Shown one piece after another: positions 54,776-64,000 of a DNA stretch of 64,000 nucleotides. The translations under genes were made by a program, and so were the position numbers. The stretch covers positions 1 to 64,000 of the forward strand of contig JANSXP010000031.1 in assembly GCA_024742875.1 (NCBI GenBank), in the 5' to 3' direction. The notes below the pieces were generated by a model, which had not been told where the DNA came from, ran no database searches, and worked only from the letters and a program-made list of their open reading frames with translations. The stretch comes from Planctomycetaceae bacterium (GTDB lineage: Bacteria; Planctomycetota; Planctomycetia; Planctomycetales; Planctomycetaceae). Numbering within the stretch: position 1 is the stretch's first letter; every line of letters begins with the position of its first letter.

Positions 54776-57559
54776 ATGGTCACTTCTCATTACGACGATG
54801 ACGCCCTCACGTCCCTGCTGACCAGGCAGTCCGTGGAAGCCGACGAGCGACTGCTGCAGCATGTGGAAACGTGTGAGCGTTGCCAGACGCGTCTGGAAGA
54901 GCTGTCGTGTGGCGATCTGTCGTGGGATGAAGTGGCCACACTGCTGGCCGACTGCGAAGACGGGCCGTCGGATGATACACGTGATGACTGGCTCACGTCT
55001 CGCCTGCTGGAGCCCAGCGAGTATCCGCAGTCTCAGGGGCGGTTTGCGCGTTACGAGATCATGGAGATGTTAGGGCGCGGTGGCATGGGCGTGGTGATGC
55101 GTGGGTATGACACGTCGCTTAATCGCCATTCGGCGGTGAAGGTGCTGGTGCCCGAACTGGCCAGCAGCGCGGCGGCCCGACAGCGGTTTTCCCGCGAAGC
55201 CCGCAGTGCGGCGGCCGTTGTGCATCCGCATGTGGTGGCCATTCATACGGTCGATGAACACAATGGCCTGCCTTATCTGGTGATGCCCGTTCTGGAAGGC
55301 AACAGTGTGGAAGTGCGGGTCCGCGAGTCTGGTCCCCTGCCGCCCCTCGAAGCGGTCCGCATTGCCGCTCAGGTGGCTGGTGGCCTGGCCGCTGCGCACG
55401 AACAGGGACTGGTGCATCGAGACATCAAGCCGGCCAATATCCTGCTGGGAAACGGCGTGGAACGCGTGCAGATCACCGACTTCGGCCTGGCCCGCGCCAT
55501 CGACGATGCCCACATGACCCGCAGCGGCGTGATTGCCGGCACACCGCAGTACATGTCACCAGAGCAGGCGCATGGCGATGCGATTGATCATCGCAGTGAT
55601 TTATTCAGCCTGGGAAGCCTGATGTACTTCATGCTGACGGGGCGATCGCCGTTTCGAGCGGAAACGACGATGGGCGTGCTCAACCGCATCGCCAATGACA
55701 CGCCCAGATCTTTGCGAAGTATCAACCCGGACGTGCCGGACTGGCTGGAGGACATTGTGTCAAAGCTGCTGCAGAAACGACCCGATGTCCGTTTTCAGAC
55801 TGCCGCTGAGGTGAGCGAACTTCTCGATGGCTGGCTGGCCCACCTGCAGCAGCCTGCCACGATCGCTCCGCCACAGATGTCGCAGCCCACCGATTTCGAG
55901 CAACGACGCAACCTGCTCACCGGAGCGGCGCTGGGACTGCTGGCCTGGTGCGGCTGGTTTGTCTTTGGCGGAAACAGCGTGTCCGGAAAGTCGGAAGACA
56001 CACCTGGCCCCGAAGACGGTGCCGCCGCGGTGGCTGTGGTGCCCGCTGCGGAAAATGACGAGGATCAGGAGCCTCCCGTGACAGGTCTGCCCGATGACCA
56101 GAGGATCAAGTGGTCGGCTCACCTGGGCTCGACCACCATGCGGGCCCCCGTGATTTCCGGTGGTCAGGTCTACGTGGGCACCAATAACGAAAACGCCTAC
56201 ATCAAACGGTACCCCAAAAACGTGGACCTGGGCGTGCTGCTGTGCTTTCGGCAGTCCGATGGCGAGTTTCTGTGGCAGCATTCCAACCCCAAAACAAGAA
56301 CGGGCCGCGAACACGACTGGCCGATGATGGGCGTGACCAGTCGACCGTGTGTGGAAGGTGATCGCCTGTGGTACATCACCAATCGCGCGGAGATCGTCTG
56401 TCTGGATACGGCCGGCTTTCGTGACGGAGAAAACGACGGGCCGGTCACTGACGAGCCGCACAGCGGCCTGCAGGAAGCGGACATCATCTGGCGGCTGGAC
56501 ATGATGAAGGATCTGGGCGTGCGTCCGCACAACGTCAGCACGTGCACCATTGCCGTGTGGCAGGATCGCCTCTTTGCCGTGACCGGCAACGGCGTGGGAG
56601 AATCACACGCTCCGCCAGTTGCCACCGCCCCCAGCTTTCTGGCACTGGACAAACACAGCGGCAAAGTCCTGTGGCGTGACAACTCACCCGGGCAGAATGT
56701 GCTGCACGGCCAGTGGGGCTCGCCGACGGTGATTGACCGGGGCGCCGACACACAGATTGTGTTTCCTGGTGGCGACGGCTGGCTGTACAGCTTTTCGCCG
56801 TTTGCCGCCGCCGATGGCAAGGCGCAGCTGCTGTGGAAGTTTGACTGCAATCACAAAGAGTCTGTCTGGAAGCTGGGTGGCCAGGGAACCCGCAACAATC
56901 TGCTGCACGGGCCCACGCTGTTTGACAATCGGCTCTACATCGCGACCGGCCAGGACCCGGAACACGGATCCGGACAGGGCCGCGTGCTGTGTCTGGAAAT
57001 TGACGGCGCCGGGGATGTGAGTTCGCACCTGGTTTACAACGAAAGTAACCCCAAGCGCGTGATCGCTCATCGCCGCACGCAGGCCTGCCGCAAAGAAGAC
57101 TCCGACTTCACCGTTGCCAACGAGGCGTCGGCCCTGGTCTGGAGTTTCGAGCAGCAGGATGTCAACAACGACGGAGAGCTGGACATCGAAGAACGCATGT
57201 CACGCAGCCTGAGCACGATTTCCATCAAAGATGACCTGCTGTTTGTCAGCGACATCGAAGGCGTGCTGCACTGCCTGGACCGCAACACGGGCCGGCAGCA
57301 TTGGGGCTATGACACGTTCTCAGGCGTATACTCCACGCCGCAGATCATCGGCGACCTGATTTACCTGGGCACCGAAGACGGCGAAATCCTTGTCTTCCGT
57401 GCCCATGCAGATCGCAGCATTGCCGCCCCCGGCGGGAAACCCGTGCAGACACTCACCTGCGAGAGCAGCGTGAATGCCTCCGTGATGGCTGACGGCCTCA
57501 ATCTGTTTTATGCCACCAAAAATCGGTTGATCGCCATCGAGCCAGTCAAGCAGGACTGA
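54776..57559 (+). CDS. Ser/Thr protein kinase fused to a PQQ-type beta-propeller
   Basis: A 927-residue membrane protein. The N-terminus holds a zinc-finger-like H29-x3-C33-x2-C36, typical of anti-sigma factors. The kinase domain spans about 93-365 (G-loop GRGGMGVV, K122, D216 in HRDIKPAN, D235 in DFGLAR). A membrane helix (about 382-402) leads to a periplasmic quinoprotein-alcohol-dehydrogenase-like or PQQ-like propeller (about 440-920; repeats such as GKVLWRDNSPGQNVLHG and TGRQHWGYDTFSGVYSTPQI). The outer propeller may bind a ligand that controls kinase and sigma 54046. ATG 54776 has GGAG upstream; the longer frame from 54515 overlaps the sigma gene. Confidence 0.85.
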   Translation: MVTSHYDDDALTSLLTRQSVEADERLLQHVETCERCQTRLEELSCGDLSWDEVATLLADCEDGPSDDTRDDWLTSRLLEPSEYPQSQGRFARYEIMEMLGRGGMGVVMRGYDTSLNRHSAVKVLVPELASSAAARQRFSREARSAAAVVHPHVVAIHTVDEHNGLPYLVMPVLEGNSVEVRVRESGPLPPLEAVRIAAQVAGGLAAAHEQGLVHRDIKPANILLGNGVERVQITDFGLARAIDDAHMTRSGVIAGTPQYMSPEQAHGDAIDHRSDLFSLGSLMYFMLTGRSPFRAETTMGVLNRIANDTPRSLRSINPDVPDWLEDIVSKLLQKRPDVRFQTAAEVSELLDGWLAHLQQPATIAPPQMSQPTDFEQRRNLLTGAALGLLAWCGWFVFGGNSVSGKSEDTPGPEDGAAAVAVVPAAENDEDQEPPVTGLPDDQRIKWSAHLGSTTMRAPVISGGQVYVGTNNENAYIKRYPKNVDLGVLLCFRQSDGEFLWQHSNPKTRTGREHDWPMMGVTSRPCVEGDRLWYITNRAEIVCLDTAGFRDGENDGPVTDEPHSGLQEADIIWRLDMMKDLGVRPHNVSTCTIAVWQDRLFAVTGNGVGESHAPPVATAPSFLALDKHSGKVLWRDNSPGQNVLHGQWGSPTVIDRGADTQIVFPGGDGWLYSFSPFAAADGKAQLLWKFDCNHKESVWKLGGQGTRNNLLHGPTLFDNRLYIATGQDPEHGSGQGRVLCLEIDGAGDVSSHLVYNESNPKRVIAHRRTQACRKEDSDFTVANEASALVWSFEQQDVNNDGELDIEERMSRSLSTISIKDDLLFVSDIEGVLHCLDRNTGRQHWGYDTFSGVYSTPQIIGDLIYLGTEDGEILVFRAHADRSIAAPGGKPVQTLTCESSVNASVMADGLNLFYATKNRLIAIEPVKQD

Positions 57560-57586
57560 TTGCGAAGGCAGCGGCTGCCCTGGCCT

Positions 57587-58723
57587 CTAAAAGTCGCTGG
57601 AGGACACGGGATCTTCGGCCAGAAACCCGCCAATCGCTCGCAGGCGTGAGCCGTTGGGCGTCATCAGGCGGGTGTAGACGCGGCGATCAACGTTTTCGCT
57701 CAGCGTTCTGGTCGCACCGCTGGCCATCACAAAGTTGACCACGCCCGGATGATTGGACGACGGAAACGGCGTGCGTTCTCCATTGTACCGCATGGCATTG
57801 GGCAGTCCGTCAATCGGCAGCAGCAGTGGCGGATCCGCAAACACAGATCCATCCGTGTTTTCGCCATCGATCGCATACACAAACGCGCAGTTGGTCACCG
57901 CGGGGTCTGACCAGAAACCCGATGCCCCGGCGTTGATGTTTTCCGCCAGCAGCAGCGTGTTGTCGAATCCGTCGTACACGGTGTTCATCGTTTGGGAATA
58001 GTTGTCATCGGTGATGTGCAGCCATGACATGCCGGTGTCCCGAGTGATGGCCGCGTCTTCCGGATCAAAGTAATGCGGATCAGCCATGCCGGGCACGTTG
58101 CCGTTGGCATTCCAGTCAAACGGGGTGATGTCGTGCGCGTGCACCTCTGTCTGGAACGGCAGTCGGCCACCCGCGAGAGCCGCCCTGTAGCTGTCGAGAA
58201 TTCGCATATCCCCAAAACCGGCGTTGATGACGTAGCTTAAACCGCCCGGCTGTTCGAAGGCTGAGTCGTCGTTGGGGCAGGTCAGCACATCGATCGACGT
58301 GCGAGCCAGCTGCACGTTAGCGCTGGCTGCCGCCGAGGCTGACTGATCAAAACGATCGTAGATGTCCTGGCGATCCATCTCGGCCAGACAGGTGACCACC
58401 CAGTTCACACCAGCCGTGCCACCCACACTGCCGCACTGCGTGTTACCGGCCGTTGCAGTGCCTGAGGTTGGCGGCACCGGAATGAACCTGGCGTAGCCGG
58501 GGATCTGATCCTGGTTCTTGGCGGCGTTGGCCAGTACGGCCAGTCCGACGTTTTTCATGCGGTTCAGGCACTGCGTCCGCCGCGCGGCTTCCCGCGCGTT
58601 CTGAATGGCGGGAAGGATCAGCGACATCAGCGTGGCGATGATCGAAATCACAACCAGCAGTTCGATAAGCGTAAAACCTTTTCGACTCGGTGGCGGCAAC
58701 AAACGGGCAGTGCGAACGCGCAT
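57587..58723 (-). CDS. DUF1559 pseudopilin-like protein
   Basis: A 378-residue member of the planctomycete DUF1559 family. The prepilin-type signal [20 protein letters not shown] (about 16-35, cleavage after the Gly) is followed by a helix with [22 protein letters not shown]. The C-terminal signature [20 protein letters not shown] lies near 325-345. These proteins are exported by a type-II/IV pilin machinery and probably form surface appendages. ATG 58723 has GGAGACC upstream; the in-frame ATG at 58780 adds 19 weak residues. Stops of this gene and the kinase gene face each other 27 bp apart. Confidence 0.9.
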   Translation of the reverse strand: MRVRTARLLPPPSRKGFTLIELLVVISIIATLMSLILPAIQNAREAARRTQCLNRMKNVGLAVLANAAKNQDQIPGYARFIPVPPTSGTATAGNTQCGSVGGTAGVNWVVTCLAEMDRQDIYDRFDQSASAAASANVQLARTSIDVLTCPNDDSAFEQPGGLSYVINAGFGDMRILDSYRAALAGGRLPFQTEVHAHDITPFDWNANGNVPGMADPHYFDPEDAAITRDTGMSWLHITDDNYSQTMNTVYDGFDNTLLLAENINAGASGFWSDPAVTNCAFVYAIDGENTDGSVFADPPLLLPIDGLPNAMRYNGERTPFPSSNHPGVVNFVMASGATRTLSENVDRRVYTRLMTPNGSRLRAIGGFLAEDPVSSSDF

Positions 58724-59001
58724 GATGGGGTCTCCGAATAGACTGAAGGGCTGAAGGGAGCAATTCGAAACGGGAAACACGATCTGCCGTCCGCAGCGAT
58801 TTTGACAAAATTGCGAGTTTGGCGAATAAATGCAACGAACACCAACTCCCTGGCCACCCTATACCCTCCGCCCTGCCGACGATCGGACGGTCGGCAATCG
58901 TGATTGGCGGACGACAGACCTGCCATTTTGCTGACAGCACGTCCGAAGAGCGGTAGATTGAGGCTGCTGCAAAGTGGGCCGCGAAATCTTCGAAAAAAGT
59001 G

Positions 59002-59026
59002 TGTCACACTTTGCCATCTTGTGACA
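59002..59026. promoter_or_regulatory. inverted repeat ahead of a sigma-factor gene
   Basis: TGTCACA (59002-59008) and TGTGACA (59020-59026) are complementary half-sites separated by 11 bp, just before the start at 59036. An operator or alternative -35 element is possible. Similar GTGTGTCACA strings occur at 3351 and 421. Confidence 0.4.
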
Positions 59027-59035
59027 AGGATCCCT

Positions 59036-59581
59036 ATGGCGAGTGGAAACCGATCGAAGCAGGACGAATTTGCGCAGCTGGTGGCTCAGCAGCATCAGCA
59101 GCTGCGATCGTTCGTCAGATCGCTGGGCGTGGACGCCGATTGGGTGGATGACCTCGCTCAGGAAGCTTTCCTGGTGGCCTGGCGGGAACAGGACCGTTTC
59201 GACCAGCAGGCAGACGTGGGCAAATGGCTGCGTGGCATCGCCCGCAATCTGGTTCGCAACGAGTTGAGAAAACAGGCCCGGCAGCAGCGGCTGCTGCACG
59301 AAGGGCTGACGCAGCTGCTGGTCGATTCTGCGGAGGCAGGCGAGGCAGATCCGGTCAGGCAGGCGGCGTCGTGGGCCGCCTGTCGCATGCCCGCGCTGCG
59401 TGACTGCGTGGAACAGCTGCCACCCAAAAGTCGTCAGCTGGTGGCCGGTCGCTACGGCGATGGCTGGAAGGCGGCGGACCTGGCCGATCATCTGGGGATG
59501 ACGGCGGCCGCCGTGCGACAGGCGCTGGGGCGAATTCGCCAGCAACTCAGATCGTGCGTTGATCTGCGGGCGGAGGGTTAA
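59036..59581 (+). CDS. ECF-type RNA polymerase sigma factor
   Basis: A 181-residue sigma factor. Region 2: VDDLAQEAFLVAWREQDRF with VGKWLRGIARNLVRNELRK; region 4: LPPKSRQLVAGRYGDGWKAADL and MTAAAVRQALGRIRQQL. The shorter start ATG 59036 fits the family better than an upstream ATG at 58904, whose added residues show no sigma features. It ends four bases before the FecR-like gene, which is its likely membrane partner. Confidence 0.85.
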   Translation: MASGNRSKQDEFAQLVAQQHQQLRSFVRSLGVDADWVDDLAQEAFLVAWREQDRFDQQADVGKWLRGIARNLVRNELRKQARQQRLLHEGLTQLLVDSAEAGEADPVRQAASWAACRMPALRDCVEQLPPKSRQLVAGRYGDGWKAADLADHLGMTAAAVRQALGRIRQQLRSCVDLRAEG

Positions 59582-59584
59582 TGG

Positions 59585-61321
59585 ATGAGTGATTCCCTTT
59601 TGCCCGGCGAACCGTCAGAGAATGCCGACGCCAGATTCCAGCGTCTGCTGCAGCAACTGCTTGACGACGACATCACGGCCGACCAGCTGCAGCAGCTCAC
59701 GTCGCTGGCGACCGATCATCCCGAGCAGCTGGCAGAGATCTCCCGTCATCTGCTGATGAGCGATCAGCTGTCGCAGTACGAAGACGAACTTCGCAGTGAC
59801 GAACGGTTTCAGGCGGCAATCGCCACGCGGCTGGAAGCTGCCGCCGATGAACGTCGCTTTATTGACCGCGTCGTTTCGTCGGCTCGTTCTGAAGTTGCGG
59901 AGCAGGAGTCAGTGACGTCTCCCACAGCCCAGCCGACCCTGCGGGGGCTTTCCGGCTGGATCGCAGCCGCTGTGGCTGTGATCGTGCTCGTCGGAGTGTG
60001 GCTGAACCGACCAGACTCCTCGACTCCTTTGGGCAGTCCGTCCGACGGGCCCGTGGCTGCCGCGGACGAACCCAGCGATCGCGGTGTGGCGGTGCTTACG
60101 CGTGCCAGTGGACTGGTGGGCGACAACATCGGCGCTTTGGTTCCAGGTGCCACCATTCCCCCCGGCGAACTCTCGTGGCAGGCCGGTTTGCTTCAACTGG
60201 AATTTTATGGGGGAGCGACCGTCATTGCCGAAGGCCCCGCCTCGCTGGAAATCCTCGATGATGCTCGCGTGATCTGCCGTTCGGGCCGACTGCGGGCGCA
60301 TGTGCCGGAACCAGCGCGGGGATTCGTGGTGCTTGCACCCACCGTGGAACTGGTCGATCTGGGAACCGAATTCGGCATCGATGTGGCCACCAACGGCAGC
60401 ACGGAAGTGCACGTGTTTGACGGAAAAGTGGAGCTGTACGAAGCCCGTTCGAATCGAGATCGTCAGACCCGCCGTGAACTGAACGCGGGTGATGCTGTCG
60501 CGCTCAACCCCGATGGACACGCGCAGTCGATTGCTCCACGCAGTGAAGACTTTGTGACGCCCTCACGGCTGAACACACTGACCGACGCGCGACGTCGCGA
60601 ACAGCTGGACGACTGGAAACGCTTTCGAGATTCCCTGCTCACGGACGACCGCATTGTGGCCTTCTTCCCGTTTGATTATGTGGTCGGAGATGATCGCACA
60701 CTGACCGGTTTCACGGCCAGCGGGCAGACGCTGGAAGGGGCCATCGTGGGATGCGAATGGGCGGAAGGCCGCTGGCCTGATAAAGCTGCGCTGCAGTTTA
60801 AGCGCCCAGGCGACCGCGTTCGTGTGTCCATTCCCGGACAGTTTGAATCCCTCACTTATTCCACGTGGCTGCGGCTGGACGGGCTCGATCGTCGATTCAA
60901 TTCGCTGATCCTGACGGACGGCTTTCCCACCAATGCGCCGCACTGGCAGATCCGTCAGGACGGCCGCATGATTTTGGGCGTGCGTCACAAAGGCGGAGCT
61001 CACGACTACAACACAGACCCCATTTTTGACCTGTCCCGACTGGGGCAGTGGGTGCATCTGGCCACCGTGTTTGACGCGCCTCATCGTCAGGTGCGTCATT
61101 ATGTCAACGGGCAGCTGGCCGCACAGGAGTCCATTCGGAAGGCGGCCACCGGACAGCTGGCCATTGGCAGTGCCACCATCGGCAACTGGAGTCAGGCGGG
61201 GCCCAAACATGAGTCCACAAAAATTCGCAACCTCAACGGACGCATCGACGAGCTGATCGTCTTTGGCGAAGCGCTGTCTGAGGAAGAAATACGTCACATT
61301 TACACGGTTGGGCGACAGTAG
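59585..61321 (+). CDS. FecR-like membrane protein with LamG/concanavalin-like domain
   Basis: A 578-residue protein. The cytoplasmic part (1-115) is helical and acidic. A membrane helix (about 122-138, AAAVAVIVLVGVW) precedes a FecR-type periplasmic domain (about 160-300: LVPGATIPPGELSW, LEFYGGATVIAEGP, VVLAPTVELVDLGTEFGI). A LamG/concanavalin-A-like domain follows (about 380-575: LTYSTWLRLDGLDRRF and QVRHYVNGQLAAQES). FecR-type proteins transmit an outside signal to the adjacent sigma factor (59036-59581). The LamG domain suggests a carbohydrate signal. Confidence 0.85.
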   Translation: MSDSLLPGEPSENADARFQRLLQQLLDDDITADQLQQLTSLATDHPEQLAEISRHLLMSDQLSQYEDELRSDERFQAAIATRLEAAADERRFIDRVVSSARSEVAEQESVTSPTAQPTLRGLSGWIAAAVAVIVLVGVWLNRPDSSTPLGSPSDGPVAAADEPSDRGVAVLTRASGLVGDNIGALVPGATIPPGELSWQAGLLQLEFYGGATVIAEGPASLEILDDARVICRSGRLRAHVPEPARGFVVLAPTVELVDLGTEFGIDVATNGSTEVHVFDGKVELYEARSNRDRQTRRELNAGDAVALNPDGHAQSIAPRSEDFVTPSRLNTLTDARRREQLDDWKRFRDSLLTDDRIVAFFPFDYVVGDDRTLTGFTASGQTLEGAIVGCEWAEGRWPDKAALQFKRPGDRVRVSIPGQFESLTYSTWLRLDGLDRRFNSLILTDGFPTNAPHWQIRQDGRMILGVRHKGGAHDYNTDPIFDLSRLGQWVHLATVFDAPHRQVRHYVNGQLAAQESIRKAATGQLAIGSATIGNWSQAGPKHESTKIRNLNGRIDELIVFGEALSEEEIRHIYTVGRQ

Positions 61322-61434
61322 TGCGTCTCAATCGATTCATCGGCTCCGGTCAGTCGACGGCTGGGGAGCATTCACCAGCGGCAACCATCCCGAGTCAACT
61401 CTGAACATCCCACCCCAATAGAGGCCCTCCTTTA

Positions 61435-64000
61435 TGAATGACAAGTTTCTGGTTTCAGCAGCCCGCTCCCGGGCGCTGCGCCGCTGGACGGTCGCCGTGC
61501 TGGCGGCCGCTGCGTGCAGCCTGCCTGCCGCCACCGCCCAAACGGGTTTCGAATTTCGCAAAAACGACGTTGTTGCCATCTTTGGCAACGGCCTGGCAGA
61601 TCGCAGTCAGCACGATCCCTGGGTGGAAGCTGCGCTGCAGACCCATCTGAAAGGTCAGAACGTCAGCTTTCGTAACATGAGTTTCTCCGGCGACATCGTC
61701 AATCGCCGTCCTCGCAACAAGGGCTTCACCAACGATACGGAGTACCTGCAGCACGTTGCGCCCGATGTTGTCTTCATAATGTACGGCTACAACGAGTCGC
61801 ACGGCGGCAAAGAAGGCGCATCGGCCTACGAGGGGGAGCTGGTGAAACTCATCAGCGAGTATCGAGCTCTGCGAAAAGAGGCGGGCGTGGACGCACGTTT
61901 TGTGCTGTTTAGCCCCATCGCCTACGAAAACACGGGCAGCCCGCATCTGCCGGATGGCGAACAGCTGAATGCCAACCTCAAAATCTACACCGAGGCCACC
62001 CGCAATGCGGCCAAAGCGGCAAAGGCGAGCTTCGTCGATCTGTTCACCCCCACAATGGAGCTGTTTACTGCCAGTGACGAGCAATTCACGCTCAACGGTA
62101 TTCATCTGAATGCGGCCGGTTACAAACAGCTGGCGGGCATCATCTCACAGCAGATGCTCAATCAGCCGTTTCCGGCCGGCGAGACTGTCAGCAAGGTCTA
62201 CAAGGCCGTCGAAGACAAGAACTGGCACTGGCACAATCGGTATCGCGCCACAGACGGCAACGACATCTGGGGTTCGCGTTCCGGCCTGAGCTTTGTTGAT
62301 GGTCAGACCAACGCCGATGTGCTGGTGCATGAGCTGAAGATGCTGGACCTGATGTCGGCCAATCGCGACAAAGTCATCTGGGCGGCCGCTCAGGGACAGA
62401 CCATGAAACCGGACGACAGCAACGTACCGGCTCCTGTGGTCGTCAAAACCAACGTCGGCGGCGGCAGTCGCAGTTCCAGCGCAGAGAAAGAAGGCAGCAC
62501 CGACTATCTGAGCCCGGAAGACAGTCTGGCCAAAATCAATGTGCCCGATGGCTTTGAGCTGAACATTTTTGCTTCGGAAGTCATGTTTCCTGATCTGGCC
62601 AACCCCGTGCAGCTGCAGGTCGACACCAAAGGTCGCCTGTGGGCCGCCAGCTGGAATTCGTATCCCAAATGGCAGCCGGGCGATGAACTCAAAGACAGCC
62701 TGATGATCTTTGAAGACACCGACAATGACGGTGTGGCCGACAAACGAAAGATCTTCGCCCACGTGCACAACCCACTGGGGTTCGAATTCTGGGGCGGTGG
62801 TGTGCTGGTCACATCCGGTCCCGATCTGCTGTTCCTCAAAGACACGGACGGCGACGACAAGGCCGATATTCGTTATCCCATTCTTCAGGGACTGGGCACT
62901 TCGGACACGCATCATGCGGCCAACAATCTGATCTACGGTCCGGACGGCGGCATCTACTGGCAGAGCGGAATCTTCCTGGTTCACAACCACGAAACACCGT
63001 GGGCGCAGAACCTCAACACTGGTGGCTCGGGGCTTTATCGCTTTGACCCGCGGACGTTTGCCATCACGCCGATTGCAGCCAACAGTCCCAACCCGCACGG
63101 CACCAGCTTTGACCGCTGGGGCTACTGCTATGCCAACGACGGCACGGGCGGCAAGTCGTACCAGGTGCGTCCGTTCCAGAACGGCTTCCGCATGCACACG
63201 CTGTTGACCAAAGAATTTCGACCGGTGCCTGCCAACGAAATTCTGTCATCCGCCCACTTTCCCGCAGACATGCAGGACGACTTTCTCGTACTGAATGTGA
63301 TCGGCTTTCTGGGCATCAAGCAGTATGACCTTGATCGCGGTGATGGCGGCAAACGCGAGTACGGCAAAGTCTGGGGCACCCCCGGACTGGAACTGCTCAA
63401 CGGCGAAGACCGCAACTTCCGTCCCAGTGATGCCATTGTGGGCGAAGACGGGGCGCTGTACGTGGCTGACTGGCACAACATGATCATTGGCCATATGCAG
63501 CACAACATTCGCGACCCCAGTCGTGACCACAAGCACGGTCGAATTCTGCGACTGACGGTCAAAGATCGTCCGCTGCAAAAGCCCGTGGCGATTGCCGGAG
63601 AGCCCATTGAAGTCCTGCTGGAAAATCTCAAGCACCCGGTCAACGGCGTGCGTCAGCGTACCCGCGTGGAACTGAGCGCCCGTGATTCTCAGGCCGTGAT
63701 CACAGCCACGCAGAAATGGGCGGCCAACTTTGATCCCAACGACGAAGACGAAGCCCATCACCTGCTCGAAGCGCTGTGGCTGCACCAGCAGCACAACGTG
63801 AAGAATCCGGCAATGCTCACAAGACTGCTGGAATCGGACGTGCCTCACGCAGCGGTTGCCGCCAAAACGGTGGAGCACTTCTGGGGACGATTTGATGCCC
63901 GCACGGCCAGCAGTTTTGCCGCGTCTCCTGAGATGAAGACGGTCAACTACCGACCGCCACGGCATCTGGAGAAGAAGTTCCACAACCAGTACAAAAAAGG
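61435..64000 (+). CDS. SGNH-hydrolase / heme-binding propeller protein, partial at right edge
   Basis: At least 855 residues, with the C-terminus beyond the window. A signal peptide (about 15-36) is followed by an SGNH/GDSL-like esterase domain (about 45-245; GNGLADRS block [14 protein letters not shown] block III and the [10 protein letters not shown] terminal block). A PVC-type dehydrogenase-like propeller then starts (about 365-720: [36 protein letters not shown]). HEAT-like helices begin near 740. By analogy with the 8630 gene, a C-terminal CxxCH heme domain is expected outside the window. The esterase and propeller likely act on the same extracellular substrate. Confidence 0.85.

Noticed and set aside
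58904-59035. Longer start for the sigma gene at 59036
   Set aside because: The added residues lack sigma features and the ATG at 59036 gives the normal family length.

Overview
The window (about 60% G+C, protein-coding on both strands) reads as a chromosomal segment of a planctomycete, probably a Planctomycetaceae-like member. The evidence is lineage-typical families: DUF1559 pseudopilin, Pirellula-type heme proteins that join beta-propellers to HEAT repeats and a CxxCH domain, a periplasmic sulfatase, ECF sigma factors paired with Ser/Thr kinases or FecR-like proteins, redoxin/cytochrome/copper-monooxygenase mosaics and EF-hand secreted enzymes. Housekeeping genes present are dxr, rseP, kdsB, der, a lolD-like ATPase, tdk and a histidinol-phosphatase-like gene. 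I found no rRNA, tRNA, CRISPR array, phage or transposase gene.

Layout. 1-3.1 kb: a broken or frameshifted partial gene at the left edge, a candidate small RNA with promoter and terminator, an SRPBCC-like secreted protein and a sulfatase. 3.3-12.0 kb: an ECF sigma factor with a membrane partner, a redoxin/heme/copper-oxygenase protein, an EF-hand esterase and a 1130-residue heme-binding dehydrogenase-like protein. 12.0-13.15 kb: a non-coding island of 112-bp tandem repeats, six copies in one orientation and three inverted. 13.15-16.3 kb: two small unknown genes, an IMPase-family phosphatase and an M29 aminopeptidase. 16.5-24.9 kb: a TolC-like protein divergent from a three-gene run (GAF-like/HlyD, M50 protease/HlyD, HlyD), which looks like an envelope-spanning export machine without an ABC ATPase. 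24.9-30.6 kb: a C25-like (clan CD) protein, an M14/amidotransferase fusion, a CPBP protease and a divergent Nramp-like transporter. 30.9-43.2 kb: isoprenoid, envelope and ribosome-assembly genes, a nucleotide-salvage pair and secreted proteins. 43.4-61.3 kb: three kinase genes, three more ECF modules, an RND pump with its adaptor and a DUF1559 gene. 61.4 kb to the right edge: an SGNH-hydrolase/heme-propeller protein cut by the window.

How the parts fit. Four sigma modules (3.3, 48.4, 54.0 and 59.0 kb) suggest dense envelope or extracytoplasmic signalling. Two are coupled to kinases and two to single-pass membrane partners. Secreted hydrolases, heme proteins and two export systems (M50/HlyD/TolC and RND) fit a particle- or polysaccharide-degrading bacterium. 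The least explained elements are the 112-bp repeat island, the ABC-less M50/HlyD/TolC locus, the candidate small RNA near 0.7-0.8 kb and the altered Nramp-like transporter.
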